A stretch of 64,000 bases of DNA from Gammaproteobacteria bacterium (GTDB taxonomy: Bacteria; Pseudomonadota; Gammaproteobacteria; UBA6429; Thiohalophilaceae). Positions 8,924 to 18,410 of this stretch are shown here, in pieces; position 1 is the first letter of the stretch, and the number at the start of each line of letters is the position of its first letter. Under the pieces are notes generated by a model, which ran no database searches, was not told where the DNA came from, and was given only the letters and a program-made list of their open reading frames with translations. The translations under genes were made by a program, and so were the position numbers. The DNA lies in contig JACQBC010000023.1 in NCBI GenBank assembly GCA_016194635.1, positions 1 through 64,000 of the forward strand, read 5' to 3'.

Positions 8924-9301
8924 TTAACCCTGCGAACTTCGCCTTGGCTGCAAGCCGGGCAGGGATTCAATGACCGCTTTTACCCGCTGAAATACACCCT
9001 GCAGCTCATCAAGACGCGCCTCAATGGCGGGGAGCTGCGCTGTTTGGCCTAGGGCTTCGAGTTCCTTGGCCAAGGCGGACAAGTCCGCGGCCCCAACATT
9101 GGCGCTGGTGGATTTCAAGCTATGGGCAAAACGCCGCGCGTCGATGGCATTGCCCTCGACACAGGCCCGCCCCAGACGTTCGATCAGCACGCTGCTATCG
9201 TCGAGGTAACGCTTTAATAACGTGACTAATTTATCTTCGGGCATAAAACTGCGTAACCCGTCCAAGGTGGTGGTATCCAATACAGTGAGTGACTCGGACA
9301 T
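8924..9301 (-). CDS. HPt (histidine phosphotransfer) protein
   Basis: This is a stand-alone phosphorelay carrier of 125 residues. The four-helix HPt domain shows the active-site helix ARRFAHSLKSTSANVGA with His60. The start at 9301 has GGAGG 5 nt upstream; another ATG 14 codons earlier is less well placed. HPt proteins pass phosphoryl groups between a hybrid kinase and a response regulator. None lies next to it, but a hybrid kinase without its own HPt is encoded at 34.7-37.4 kb, which makes a partnership possible though untested. Confidence 0.92.
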   Translation of the reverse strand: MSESLTVLDTTTLDGLRSFMPEDKLVTLLKRYLDDSSVLIERLGRACVEGNAIDARRFAHSLKSTSANVGAADLSALAKELEALGQTAQLPAIEARLDELQGVFQRVKAVIESLPGLQPRRSSQG

Positions 9302-9435
9302 GAAGGCCTCCAGGTTGTTATCCCCTAGTTCCAATCGGTGCATCCCCCCTTCTCATCGGGCATTAACCTGCACGCAGGAGGTGAACGCGGGTGTTCACAC
9401 TTTTGGAACAATGCAATAGATTATCGGACGGCAGA

Positions 9436-10338
9436 TTAATTTCTACAGTGTTGGGATCCATCCGACCAGTTCTTTTTGGCACGGATCGCGCCACGCCGCT
9501 GCAGGTCCGCGACAAAGTTATCGAAACTTGGGACGGCGGCCTGCCGCGTCAGCAGGGTTTGCACTTCTTGCAATATATCGGAAAACAATTTCATCACCCG
9601 CACCCGTGACAACCGATCGATCGCCGCCGCGGCCTGTGGGTCGGCGCTGAGGGCCAAGCGATAAAACAAATACAGGAGTTTTTGGCTGTTATCGCATAGG
9701 TGGCCGTGTTGATCTTGATGCGGTGGGAATTTAGGGGCAATTATCTGTAACAACATGGCAGAGGCTGGCGCCGACAAAGCTAAACGCTGCTCAACATCCG
9801 CGCTTAACACCAGTACGATGAAATCTAGCGGCGGCAAGATACGTTCGCGCGAACGGCCCATATAGTCCTGTAACGCGGCGGCATAACGAGTCGGTGCCAA
9901 TAGATAGGCGCTGCCCAACCACAGCGCATAACGCCCCGGATCATTCGGATCCCACGCGTGTAACGCGTTATCCGCCACGGTTAATAACAGGCCGTGATCG
10001 GCAACCAAAAATGCGCTACGTAATACCTCGCGTAATACTTTTTTGCGACACACGCGCCAATGTTGCAAAATCGGCAGCACCGTCCGCCGGGCAATACTCC
10101 GGTACGCCGACAAAGATAAAACCGGTTCGAGCCCGGGTAAATATTCCGTCTGTTGTGCAATCAACGCCTGCCAGAATTCTCCCAGACTGGCAGCGACATC
10201 CTCTGGATACTGCAACATCACGCTATCGAGCCAAGGCGCAGACAGCGCGGTCTGATTGGCGTAGTGAAAACACCCGGCCAGGGCCAGTACAGCATACCAT
10301 GGGCAGTTACACAAAAATCGCTTATGATGCCGCCCCAT
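9436..10338 (-). CDS. Unknown protein, alpha-helical
   Basis: This is a 300-residue protein, rich in Leu, Ala and Arg, mostly helical, with no recognised family. The first ATG (10338) overlaps the ATG of the divergent gene within the palindrome CATG. The N-terminal part already looks protein-like, so a start there is plausible, but an internal ATG at 10218 would leave room for promoters. It follows the HPt gene's direction and could be in a transcript with it. The last residues (AIRAKKNW) suggest a soluble end. Confidence 0.65.
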   Translation of the reverse strand: MGRHHKRFLCNCPWYAVLALAGCFHYANQTALSAPWLDSVMLQYPEDVAASLGEFWQALIAQQTEYLPGLEPVLSLSAYRSIARRTVLPILQHWRVCRKKVLREVLRSAFLVADHGLLLTVADNALHAWDPNDPGRYALWLGSAYLLAPTRYAAALQDYMGRSRERILPPLDFIVLVLSADVEQRLALSAPASAMLLQIIAPKFPPHQDQHGHLCDNSQKLLYLFYRLALSADPQAAAAIDRLSRVRVMKLFSDILQEVQTLLTRQAAVPSFDNFVADLQRRGAIRAKKNWSDGSQHCRN

Positions 10339-11395
10339 GCCACTGTTACTGACATTTTTGAACCTTGTGCTGCTGGTGGGAGTGCTATTATTTCTTGCCT
10401 ATGGGCTACATTCGCTGCGACGTCGTGGCCGTATCCAACACGCTCTGTTAAAGCAACACGCGGCAAGCTTCCAAACCGGCCGTTGGTTTCGCATCCGTTA
10501 CGCCAATTCCGCGCATTTTCGCCGCTGGCTGAAATTATTTCCTTGGCACGACAGCGGTATTCTGCACCTTTCCCCAGAGCGGATCTGTCTCTATTTGCAC
10601 GATGATCGCCGCATTGAATTACACCCCGATCAAACCCGTATCCGCTGGCATGGCCAAAACTTTCTGCCCAACGGCTGGCTACATTGGTTTAGTTTATCAA
10701 ATGGAGAACATACCCATTACCTCAGCTCCGAAACCGGATTAACGATCGCACATTCCTTGATCAGCACCCGGGATATCTTTGCCCAGCTCACCGGCTATTT
10801 TACCGGCGTTATAATGGTTGAAAACCCTGTTGTAGCGATGTCGCGGTTCGCGATCGAAAAAAACCGCCACGCCTTAATCAGTGTGATAGTGTTTTTTATA
10901 GTGTCGTTGTATTTCCTGGTAGATAATTTTTTTGTCCTACAAGAAGACTATGTGACCTTGCCGCCACAGTTGATTTTTATGGCCGCGGCGGTGCTGGTAT
11001 TATTAGCCGCATATCTATTTCTCGAACGCGGCCGAGTGCCCTTGATTGAAAAACTGGTAATCGCCCTGCTATTATGCCTGGCAACGGCCGGGGCGCTTTA
11101 CCCCGGATTACGCCGTATCAACCAGCTCACCGACAGCCAAGGTCTACAACATCAAACCTACACATTCTCGGCAACTGGGCTGCTTATTCCCCAAGACCCA
11201 TCGCTGCCACGCCTCACCCTCGCCTTCGATAAAAGCTTGCGTGAATACTGGGCGCGATTCAAGCCCGGTGACTCCTATGACGTACAATTACGATATGGTG
11301 GGCTGGGTTTCTACCAAATCAATATGGCGCCGATATATACCCAGATGCGTGAATATTATACGTCACCGCAGCCTCACCAGGATCAACCTGGTTAG
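10337..11395 (+). CDS. Unknown membrane protein
   Basis: The product has 352 residues. A hydrophobic helix at about 4-24 is followed by a cytosolic-looking domain of about 150 residues rich in Trp, His and Arg. Then come three close transmembrane helices (about 180-260) and a C-terminal soluble domain of about 90 residues. I do not recognise the family. It is divergent from the 9436-10338 gene, with almost no intergenic space, so one of the two starts may be annotated too far upstream. Confidence 0.72.
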   Translation: MPLLLTFLNLVLLVGVLLFLAYGLHSLRRRGRIQHALLKQHAASFQTGRWFRIRYANSAHFRRWLKLFPWHDSGILHLSPERICLYLHDDRRIELHPDQTRIRWHGQNFLPNGWLHWFSLSNGEHTHYLSSETGLTIAHSLISTRDIFAQLTGYFTGVIMVENPVVAMSRFAIEKNRHALISVIVFFIVSLYFLVDNFFVLQEDYVTLPPQLIFMAAAVLVLLAAYLFLERGRVPLIEKLVIALLLCLATAGALYPGLRRINQLTDSQGLQHQTYTFSATGLLIPQDPSLPRLTLAFDKSLREYWARFKPGDSYDVQLRYGGLGFYQINMAPIYTQMREYYTSPQPHQDQPG

Positions 11396-11584
11396 GTCAC
11401 GCAACATTTGATCTAAATATTTAAAAGAACTAATAATGAGTCGCGGTTGGCACACAATGTACTACTATCTCTAGATAAAAACCACATTCGTAGACCGCAA
11501 TCAAGGTTGAGGTATTGAAGTTATTGACGATTAGTGACAGGATTTACGTGGCCTGACACCGCTAACAAAGGAGCAATCAAGAAA

Positions 11585-11959
11585 ATGCAACGATTTTACC
11601 TATATTTCACCGCCTTATTAATCTCAACCGCGGCATTCGCCAATTCCGCCTGCGATAAACCGAAGGATGATTTCGACGGTCTTTACTGCTTGAATAAAGT
11701 CTATTCCGAAGCCGATGCGGAGTTGAACGAAAATTATAAGAAATTAGTAGCCAAACTGGATTCCACCGGCAAGACCCGTTTGAAGAAACGACAATTGGCC
11801 TGGATAGAACACCGCAACACGAGTTGCAGCAAACACGATGCCGACGGCTTCTTCGTCAACCTTAATTGCGCTACCACGGAAACCATTAAGCGCGCGCAGC
11901 TCCTCCAAGATCGTTACCGTGAATGCGTCAGTTCAGGCTGTCAAAATAGTAAGTTATGA
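11585..11959 (+). CDS. LprI-like (DUF1311) secreted protein
   Basis: This is a 124-residue exported protein. The start at 11585 gives a good signal peptide (MQRFYLYFTALLISTAAFA) and is preceded by AAAGGAG. The mature part has the LprI-type pattern: early Cys residues, SEADAELNENYKKLVAKL, then QLAWIEHRNTSC and a Cys-rich tail. The domain occurs in a mycobacterial lysozyme-inhibitor lipoprotein and in many proteobacterial periplasmic proteins. A lysozyme-inhibitor role here is only a suggestion. Confidence 0.85.
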   Translation: MQRFYLYFTALLISTAAFANSACDKPKDDFDGLYCLNKVYSEADAELNENYKKLVAKLDSTGKTRLKKRQLAWIEHRNTSCSKHDADGFFVNLNCATTETIKRAQLLQDRYRECVSSGCQNSKL

Positions 11960-12072
11960 GCACCACCCACCCTCAGAGTAACTGCAGCAGGAACCGCGCT
12001 GTCTCAACCGCCCTGAGATAGGGTGGTGAACAAACCCGGTGGCCTCTTGCTGCTCAGGCCCGAGTGTTACGA

Positions 12073-12105
12073 CACGGGGCGGAGATTTTAACTCTCCGCC
12101 CCGTG
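12073..12105. terminator. Stem-loop between convergent genes
   Basis: Thirteen exact base pairs (CACGGGGCGGAGA at 12073-12085 with its complement at 12093-12105) enclose a 7-base loop. It lies between the LprI-like gene and the end of the large minus-strand gene. There is no strong T run on either side, so intrinsic termination is likely but not certain. Confidence 0.6.
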
Positions 12106-12124
12106 ACACTTCGGCAAATAACTT

Positions 12125-14971
12125 TTATTTAAAGAAATACCCCGAGCCAGAATTAATCCCGCCCGCCGTGCTTTGACTGCCGTACAACCCGCGTGTTGCG
12201 CCATCGGCATTAAACGCGCCTACACCTAGCACCTCGCCGCTTAACCCTAAAGCAGCACCAAAGGTGTCAAATGTATTTGTATTCGATGCTTTTACATAGG
12301 CTGTTTGTGCCCAGTTACCTACAACATCCTTGAAGAACACATATACCGCACCCGCACCCGATAAGGTATTGTTGGTTTGGTCGCCATTAATGCCGGTGGC
12401 ATTACTTGACTCCAACGGAGCAGCTACTACTAAGGTGTTTTCCCACAGACTTATGCCGCTAAAGTAACCGAAATAATCATTTGCATTAGGATTAGACGCC
12501 TTTAGATACGCTGTTTGTGTCCAGCTGCCAGTAACATTCTCAAACACATAGGCGGCACCCGAAAACGCTAAAGTATTATCGGCTTGATTGCCGTTCACCC
12601 CGGCGGCGCTACTCGCCTCGTTCGGAGCACCTACCACTAAAGTATGATCCCATAATGCTAAGGCGGAGCCGAATTGATCATTAGCATCGGTATTAGAGGC
12701 TTTGACATAAGCGGTCTGTGCCCAGGTACCCGTGGTGTCACGTTGAAATATATACACCGCCCCCGCACCCGCCTTGGAATTATCCACTTGATTGCCATCG
12801 ATGCCTGTCGCAGTGCTACCTTCCATGGGCGCACCAACAGCCGCGGTGTCCCCATAAATTGCCACGCTTCGCCCAAACTCATCACCGGCTTGGGTGTTGG
12901 AGGCTTTCAAGAATGCTTGTTGCGTCCAGTTACCGTTCACATCGCGCGTAAAGATATACGCGGCCCCTGAGTGCGCGGCCGTGAGATTAGCCTCATTGCC
13001 GTTCACTCCGGTGGCATTCACATTATCCCAATAGGCACCCACGATGATACTATCCTCATACACCGCCACGTTGTAACCGAAGTAATTCACACTTTGTCCC
13101 GCTACGTTGCTGGTGTGGGAGGGTTTTAAATACGCCTGCTGCGTCCATACCCCGTTAGCATCGCGCGTGAATACATAGGCCGCACCGGAATCCGTCGCTG
13201 AATTGTCCAGTTGATTGCCGTTCACTCCGGTCGCAATGCTGTCCTCGAACATCGCGCCGACCACCAAAGTATCGCGCCATAACGCAACGCTGTTTCCAAA
13301 ATAATCGGTGACACCAGGATTAGAGGCTTTAATATAAGCTTGCTGCGACCATAGACCTGTGGACGTATCACGCACGAACACGTACACCGCGCCTGAATCG
13401 CTCAGACTGTTGCTGGCCTGGTCGCCGTTGATGCCCACCGCAGCGCTATCTTCCGAGGGCGCCCCCACCACAACCGTATTCCCCCAGACGCTGACCGCGG
13501 TGCCAAACGCATCGTTAAGATCACTGTTCGAGGACTTGGCGTACACCTCTTGAACAAAGCTTGCCAAGGCTTGGCGCGTGACATCAAGGGTGTAATGTCG
13601 ACTGGTGCCATCCACCGCCGTCACGGCCACGTCGATCGAGGTCAGTCCTTCGTTTAAGAAAATGGGGCCGCTAGTCTGGCCAGAGACCACCACAATACCG
13701 TTCACGGTCACACTCGAACCCGGATCACCCACCGCCGGAGTAATCCGCAGCGCGCTGGCCAGATACCCCACGCTGACGCTATACGCGAGCTGCGCCACTT
13801 GGAACGCCGGGCGGAGTTGTCCTACCGACAATCCCAAGGTGTTTAATGCGGTGTTGGCCTGACGCATGACGACAATGTTATAGGTCTTGATCGTAACACC
13901 ATCGCTGGCCGCCACCGCGACCGTTAACGCATTCGCACCGGTGACTAAACTAAACGCCACACTGGCCACGCCCGAGACGGTGGCCACGCCGTTGATGCTG
14001 ATGGTCGCTGCCGCGTCAGCACTGGTGGCCGTAACGCTCAGAGTGGGCACCGTGTCCGCGACGCTGGCGGTATAATTAAACACGGCGGGATCAAACAGCG
14101 GCGCCAATACGCCCGCGGAAATACTCAAGGCCGACAGGTCGGCATTGCCGCTAGGTGCGCGGGTGACCGTGATCGTAGTGGTTTGAGTGGTAAACGCGTC
14201 CGCCGCGGTGGTCACCAGGGTGATAAGGTTCGCGCCCACCGTTAAGCTGATCGGCGCACTCGCCACGCCGGATGCCGTGGCGACACCGTTCACCGTGAGC
14301 GCCGCCCCTGGATCGGCCGTGGCTGCGGTGACTTGCAATGAACTAATGGCATAACTCAGATCCGCGCTGTAAGCAGTTGTCGCACTCGCAAACAGCGGGC
14401 TGAGGCTGCCGGCGGAAAGGCTTAACGCCGCCAGTGCGGCATTACTACTCGCCGCGCGGCTTATATTCAGGGTGTACGTCAGGCTGGTTATATTATCAGC
14501 CGCTACAACTACGATAGTAATGGAATTTGAACCCACGGTTAAGTTCACAGGATTGCTCGCCACCCCCGACAGGGTGGCCACACCGTTAATTGTCAGACTC
14601 GCCGCCACGTCCTGGGTGGTGGCCGTCACCTGCACACTGCTGATGTCATTGGTAACCTGTGCTGTGTAACGGGTGGTGGCCGGTAAAAATGCCGGTGCCA
14701 AGCTACCGCTGGAAAGCATCAACGCGCTTAAGTTGGCGTTGTTATTGGGCACTGGCGTTGGGGTAGGCGTCGGTGTCGGTGTCGGTGTCGGTCTTGGATA
14801 GTGATGGTCGTCTTCGTCGCCGTGGCCGTGGCCGTGGCCGTATCCATAACCAAAATTACCTGGGCCCGCGGCGTGGACTGATCCCACCACCCCCAGCAGC
14901 AAGAGCGCGCTGCTGATCAACACCCATGCCATCTGTTGCAACTTTGACGTCGCGTTATTGGTACACCGCAT
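12125..14971 (-). CDS. Large secreted protein with cadherin-like and FG-GAP repeats
   Basis: The product has 948 residues. A signal peptide ends near VHAAGPG. A Gly/His run (GYGHGHGHGDEDDHH) and a Pro-Thr linker follow. Then come four beta-sandwich repeats of about 90 residues of the cadherin-like type, each opening like NANLSALMLSSGSLAPAF and carrying LTINGVA. From about 465 to the end, seven FG-GAP/integrin-like repeats have the phrase WTQQAYLKASN and the core LVVGAPNEASSAAGVNGNQ. Such proteins are exported adhesins or surface proteins that bind Ca2+. The start has GAGGAGG 4 nt upstream. No anchor or secretion tag is visible at the C-terminus, which ends in SGSGYFFK. It is a single-gene unit. 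Confidence 0.88.
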   Translation of the reverse strand: MRCTNNATSKLQQMAWVLISSALLLLGVVGSVHAAGPGNFGYGYGHGHGHGDEDDHHYPRPTPTPTPTPTPTPVPNNNANLSALMLSSGSLAPAFLPATTRYTAQVTNDISSVQVTATTQDVAASLTINGVATLSGVASNPVNLTVGSNSITIVVVAADNITSLTYTLNISRAASSNAALAALSLSAGSLSPLFASATTAYSADLSYAISSLQVTAATADPGAALTVNGVATASGVASAPISLTVGANLITLVTTAADAFTTQTTTITVTRAPSGNADLSALSISAGVLAPLFDPAVFNYTASVADTVPTLSVTATSADAAATISINGVATVSGVASVAFSLVTGANALTVAVAASDGVTIKTYNIVVMRQANTALNTLGLSVGQLRPAFQVAQLAYSVSVGYLASALRITPAVGDPGSSVTVNGIVVVSGQTSGPIFLNEGLTSIDVAVTAVDGTSRHYTLDVTRQALASFVQEVYAKSSNSDLNDAFGTAVSVWGNTVVVGAPSEDSAAVGINGDQASNSLSDSGAVYVFVRDTSTGLWSQQAYIKASNPGVTDYFGNSVALWRDTLVVGAMFEDSIATGVNGNQLDNSATDSGAAYVFTRDANGVWTQQAYLKPSHTSNVAGQSVNYFGYNVAVYEDSIIVGAYWDNVNATGVNGNEANLTAAHSGAAYIFTRDVNGNWTQQAFLKASNTQAGDEFGRSVAIYGDTAAVGAPMEGSTATGIDGNQVDNSKAGAGAVYIFQRDTTGTWAQTAYVKASNTDANDQFGSALALWDHTLVVGAPNEASSAAGVNGNQADNTLAFSGAAYVFENVTGSWTQTAYLKASNPNANDYFGYFSGISLWENTLVVAAPLESSNATGINGDQTNNTLSGAGAVYVFFKDVVGNWAQTAYVKASNTNTFDTFGAALGLSGEVLGVGAFNADGATRGLYGSQSTAGGINSGSGYFFK
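14757..14848. repeat. Low-complexity tandem repeats coding for Pro-Thr linker and Gly-His run
   Basis: Six-base units (CGGTGT-like on the plus strand) encode the Pro-Thr linker, and CGTGGC units around 14820-14841 encode the Gly-His run of the large surface protein. Such tracts change length by slippage in steps that keep frame. Confidence 0.8.
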
Positions 14972-15377
14972 AGACCCTCCTCGTTATACTAGTAAGGTTT
15001 TTATATCATTAATGCCTTGGGAATAACCTTAGACGGAATTTGTGACGGGGAAACAGCGCTCTCCAGAAAATGCGATGCGCTTCGCAACTTTGTGTCCTTG
15101 CTAGTAGCGTTTATCTCACTGTGGCCAAGCAATTGTGGATTTAACGGTATTAAAGTATATTGTTCTGACGTAGCGCACAACCGCATGCCGGTTAAAGCCA
15201 CTCTCTAAACTTTGGCGTTGTACATCATTAGTGTGGGTTTTTGTTGTGACTGTTCTCGCGCTAAAAGAGGGTGGGTATCAGAAAAAGGACGTACTACCTT
15301 ACGTGTTGTGGGGAACATCGGCCGGTTTAACGCATTGGTTAAATCTTTAGATTTACCAGGCATAGGATATTTTTTTG
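14972..15377. other. Intergenic region without a convincing gene
   Basis: About 400 bases separate the surface-protein gene start from the Nramp gene end. Short open frames exist on both strands but lack ribosome sites and protein-like composition. I see no tRNA or clear terminator. Confidence 0.6.
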
Positions 15378-16655
15378 TTATGCCCAAAAGTAAAACATCG
15401 CCACCACGGCGGCCAACATGATCGCGGTGGCAATCCACCCCAATACGCGCAAACGGCGTGACAACACATAAGCGCCCATGACATGTTCGCGCGAGGCCAT
15501 CAGCATTATGATCACCATGATCGGAACTGAGATCACAGCGTTAATCACCGCGCTCCAGAAGAGCGCCTGGATGGGATCGATCGGTGTAAAATCCAACGCC
15601 ACTCCGCCCAAGGTGGCCAGCGCGATAATCGCGTAAAAACGTTTGGCATGAATCAACTTGCGATCCAATCCATGGCGCCACGCCAGGGTATTGGCCACCG
15701 CGTACGCGGCCGATCCGGCCAGCACCGGCACAGCCAATAGACCGGTGCCGATAATACCCAAGCCGAACAATAAAAACGTCAATTCTCCCGCCAGGGGACG
15801 CAGTGCCTCGGCCGCCTGCGCCGAGGTTTGAATGCTGGTGATCCCGGCGCTGTTTAAGGTCACTGCGGTGCTTAAAATAATAAAAAACGCCACCGCGTTA
15901 GAAAATCCCATTCCCATGAAGGTGTCCACTTTGATACGCCATAATTGGCTGCGCGCTTCGTCGGCGGTTGCACGCAGCAATGGTTTGGCGGCAGGGTCCA
16001 GCCGCATGTCCTCGACCTCTTGCGAAGCCTGCCAGAAAAACAAATACGGACTGATAGTGGTGCCCAATACCGCTACCACGACGGTGATGAAGGCGGCATT
16101 AAATTTGATGTCGGGCATCAGGGTTTGCGAAAGCACCAGATTCCACGGCACGTGCACCGTGAACACCACCGCGACGTAGGAAAACAGTGAAATTGTCAAC
16201 CATTTAAGCACCCGTACATAACGCCGGTACGGCAGGAATACCTGCAATAGCAACGATACCACGCCAAACAATAAGGCATGCCAGTGCTCGCCCCCGCCGA
16301 GTAGTAATTGCAAGGCCTCGCCCATCGCGGCGATATCGGCGGCGATATTGATCGTATTAGCCAAGACTAATAACCCGACGATGGAATAACACAACCGCCG
16401 CGGCAAGGTGCGGCGCATGATGGCGGCCAAACCATAGCCGGTGACACGGCCGATCCGCGCGCTGATCATCTGAATGCCGACCATCAGCGGGAAGGTCAGC
16501 ACTACGGTCCATAATAAATTAAACCCAAATTGCGCGCCGGCTTGCGAATAGGTGGCAATCCCGCTGGGATCATCATCGGCAGCGCCGGTGATCAAACCCG
16601 GCCCGAGGTGGCGCAACGAGCTGCGTTTTATAATATTGCTGACGCGGCTGAGCAT
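15378..16655 (-). CDS. Nramp-family divalent metal transporter
   Basis: This is an inner-membrane transporter of 425 residues with about 11 hydrophobic helices. The first-helix signature DDDPSGIATYSQAG corresponds to the DPGN motif of Mn/Fe transporters, but with Ser-Gly in place of Gly-Asn. The TM6 region reads ISPYLFFWQASQE, lacking the usual MPH metal-binding motif. That combination marks a non-canonical Nramp-related branch whose substrate may not be Mn2+. The start at 16655 avoids overlap with the 2OG oxygenase gene. It is the last gene of a three-gene minus-strand operon. Confidence 0.87.
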   Translation of the reverse strand: MLSRVSNIIKRSSLRHLGPGLITGAADDDPSGIATYSQAGAQFGFNLLWTVVLTFPLMVGIQMISARIGRVTGYGLAAIMRRTLPRRLCYSIVGLLVLANTINIAADIAAMGEALQLLLGGGEHWHALLFGVVSLLLQVFLPYRRYVRVLKWLTISLFSYVAVVFTVHVPWNLVLSQTLMPDIKFNAAFITVVVAVLGTTISPYLFFWQASQEVEDMRLDPAAKPLLRATADEARSQLWRIKVDTFMGMGFSNAVAFFIILSTAVTLNSAGITSIQTSAQAAEALRPLAGELTFLLFGLGIIGTGLLAVPVLAGSAAYAVANTLAWRHGLDRKLIHAKRFYAIIALATLGGVALDFTPIDPIQALFWSAVINAVISVPIMVIIMLMASREHVMGAYVLSRRLRVLGWIATAIMLAAVVAMFYFWA

Positions 16656-16671
16656 TTTGGTTTTCCCTAAA

Positions 16672-17214
16672 CTAATCGTGCCTAACATTGGGCACACCCA
16701 GATTAAAACCCAAGCTGATCCGCGGTTGCAGGTGTTGGTGTTGCGTCACTTCGTGCACCGTTGCCGGTGCGAAAAATACCAACCGTCCAACCCGGGGTGG
16801 AACCACATGCTGTTTCTCAACACAAGACAAGCGTAACTCTCCCGAAGACGGTGGTACTTGTAGATAATAGGTTCCCGATAATACTTCATTGTTATCGTCA
16901 TGGCAGTGGGGAAGTGTTACCTGACCCTGGTGCATCACATTAAACCAGTAACCCAACCGCAGACTGGTGGCAGGGCAGTGCAACAGTCGCGCGGCGTGCT
17001 GTTGCACACGGTTTAATACGCGCTCTAAACCCGGGATTTGTTGCCGCGGTAGATAAAGATTTTCAAACCGTCCCCCAAAAAAATGGCTGCCCTGTCCCTC
17101 TCCCTGGCCGATAAGTCTCAACACGGTTTGCGCGATCTGTAGTGCCGTAGCGTGAGCTGCGGTTAGGTCGATGTAATGCAACCCACAAACCGAACACAAA
17201 GTACCGCCCGGCAT
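16672..17214 (-). CDS. Putative 2OG-Fe(II) oxygenase
   Basis: This is a 180-residue protein of the small 2-oxoglutarate/Fe(II)-dependent oxygenase type. Metal ligands are visible as PHCHDD (His105, Asp107, with a further His103) and His154 in ATVHEV. Arg165 in PRISLGFNLG is the likely 2OG anchor. The hydrophobic strands SGTYYLQV and GRLVFFAP complete the double-stranded helix fold. The ATG follows the YeeE stop by 1 nt, and the Nramp start is 16 nt downstream of its stop, so the three are co-transcribed. The substrate is unknown. The N-terminal CSVCGLHY could be an extra metal site. Confidence 0.8.
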   Translation of the reverse strand: MPGGTLCSVCGLHYIDLTAAHATALQIAQTVLRLIGQGEGQGSHFFGGRFENLYLPRQQIPGLERVLNRVQQHAARLLHCPATSLRLGYWFNVMHQGQVTLPHCHDDNNEVLSGTYYLQVPPSSGELRLSCVEKQHVVPPRVGRLVFFAPATVHEVTQHQHLQPRISLGFNLGVPNVRHD

Positions 17215-17215
17215 C

Positions 17216-18244
17216 TCAGGCCCTGAGCCTTCCCAACACTAACGTTCCGAGCCAAACACCGCAAAATATTGCGGCCACCGCCAGCAGCGATTCCACCGAC
17301 AGGGTTGATAAACCGCTAATTCCTTGACCGATATTACAACCGTAACTGACGGTACCGCCAATACCCATCAGCACAGCGCCGATCACCGCCGTCACTAGAG
17401 TACGGGTCTGCGGTCGCGAAAACTCCCAACGCCGCCACAGCAACGAGTAAATCAGCGAGGCCAAAAATAGCCCGATGACAAAAAAGATCGGGATCGAGGC
17501 CTCGGGTACGCCTTTGAGCAACACCACACTGCCAATCCGCGATAGGGCCCCCACCACGGTAAGCGAAGTGGGTTTGATCTCCGGGGCGAATTCATCGACC
17601 GTCACCACGCCGGAGATATACCACGCCGGGATCACCACCGCGCCAAATAAAATTCCAATCACTAAAAGCGCGACCTCGCCGTGCTGTTTCCAGACCCGGA
17701 CCAAATAGATCAGTAACAGCGCACTGATGATTAACAACGGTAGCCACTTGCTGATCCCCAACAGCGGGGCCAAACCGGTATCACCGCCAACGAGGGTAAT
17801 GGAGGTTTGCGCCGTGACCCATAACCGCGCGGGCTCCAGCCAGCCGTATTGCGCCATGTAGGCGCTGAGCATAAACACGATGAGTACGACGATGCCGGTG
17901 AAACTCCCTTCCCCGGCGCGGATCACGGTGCGTGCGGCATCCCCCCCGGCCAACGCGGCCCCTATCCCGAACATCAAACCGCCATAAATAGCCCCTAGCC
18001 AATCCAATACCCCATCGCGATAACTGGTATTGGCAATGGCTACCGTACCGCTGATCTCTAATAATTGGGTAGCAAGGATGGCTACCAAGGCGGCCGCCAC
18101 GATGGTCACCATATAACGATGATTCCGGAGCAAAACCCAATGACTGATCGCCGCGACCAAACACACCCGGTAATGGCGCAGCAAAACGCCGAAAAACAAC
18201 CCCATCATCAAGCCGCTGCTGATCAGGATGTAGCTTTTGGTCAT
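17216..18244 (-). CDS. YeeE/YedE-family sulfur-compound transporter
   Basis: This is an inner-membrane protein of 342 residues with about 9-10 helices. It belongs to the family of the thiosulfate channel TsuA (YeeE). The C-terminal signature GTVSYGCNIGQGISG is intact, and an N-terminal Cys lies in RHYRVCLVAA. At the middle signature, where the family usually has GGC, this protein reads LAGGDAARTVI, so one pore Cys is replaced by Asp. It has a good ribosome site (GAGGGA) and opens an operon with a 2OG oxygenase and an Nramp transporter. Sulfur import is the family role; the exact substrate is inferred. Confidence 0.85.
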   Translation of the reverse strand: MTKSYILISSGLMMGLFFGVLLRHYRVCLVAAISHWVLLRNHRYMVTIVAAALVAILATQLLEISGTVAIANTSYRDGVLDWLGAIYGGLMFGIGAALAGGDAARTVIRAGEGSFTGIVVLIVFMLSAYMAQYGWLEPARLWVTAQTSITLVGGDTGLAPLLGISKWLPLLIISALLLIYLVRVWKQHGEVALLVIGILFGAVVIPAWYISGVVTVDEFAPEIKPTSLTVVGALSRIGSVVLLKGVPEASIPIFFVIGLFLASLIYSLLWRRWEFSRPQTRTLVTAVIGAVLMGIGGTVSYGCNIGQGISGLSTLSVESLLAVAAIFCGVWLGTLVLGRLRA

Positions 18245-18410
18245 GGTATTCCCTCGTGCAAACCCACCAAGCGTGTGTAGCCGTTACCTTACCATTTGTA
18301 TTTCTATATATCAAAGTATCGGAAAATCACCGGGTGTGGCCGTAGGGGGAAAATCGCGCGCAGGTTAAGCATACGGGGCTGTATAGATACAACCCAGCGG
18401 GGGGGGGGGA

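Noticed and set aside
15001-15438. Short frames on both strands between the surface protein and Nramp genes
   Set aside because: No ribosome sites and no protein-like composition; partly overlap the Nramp end.
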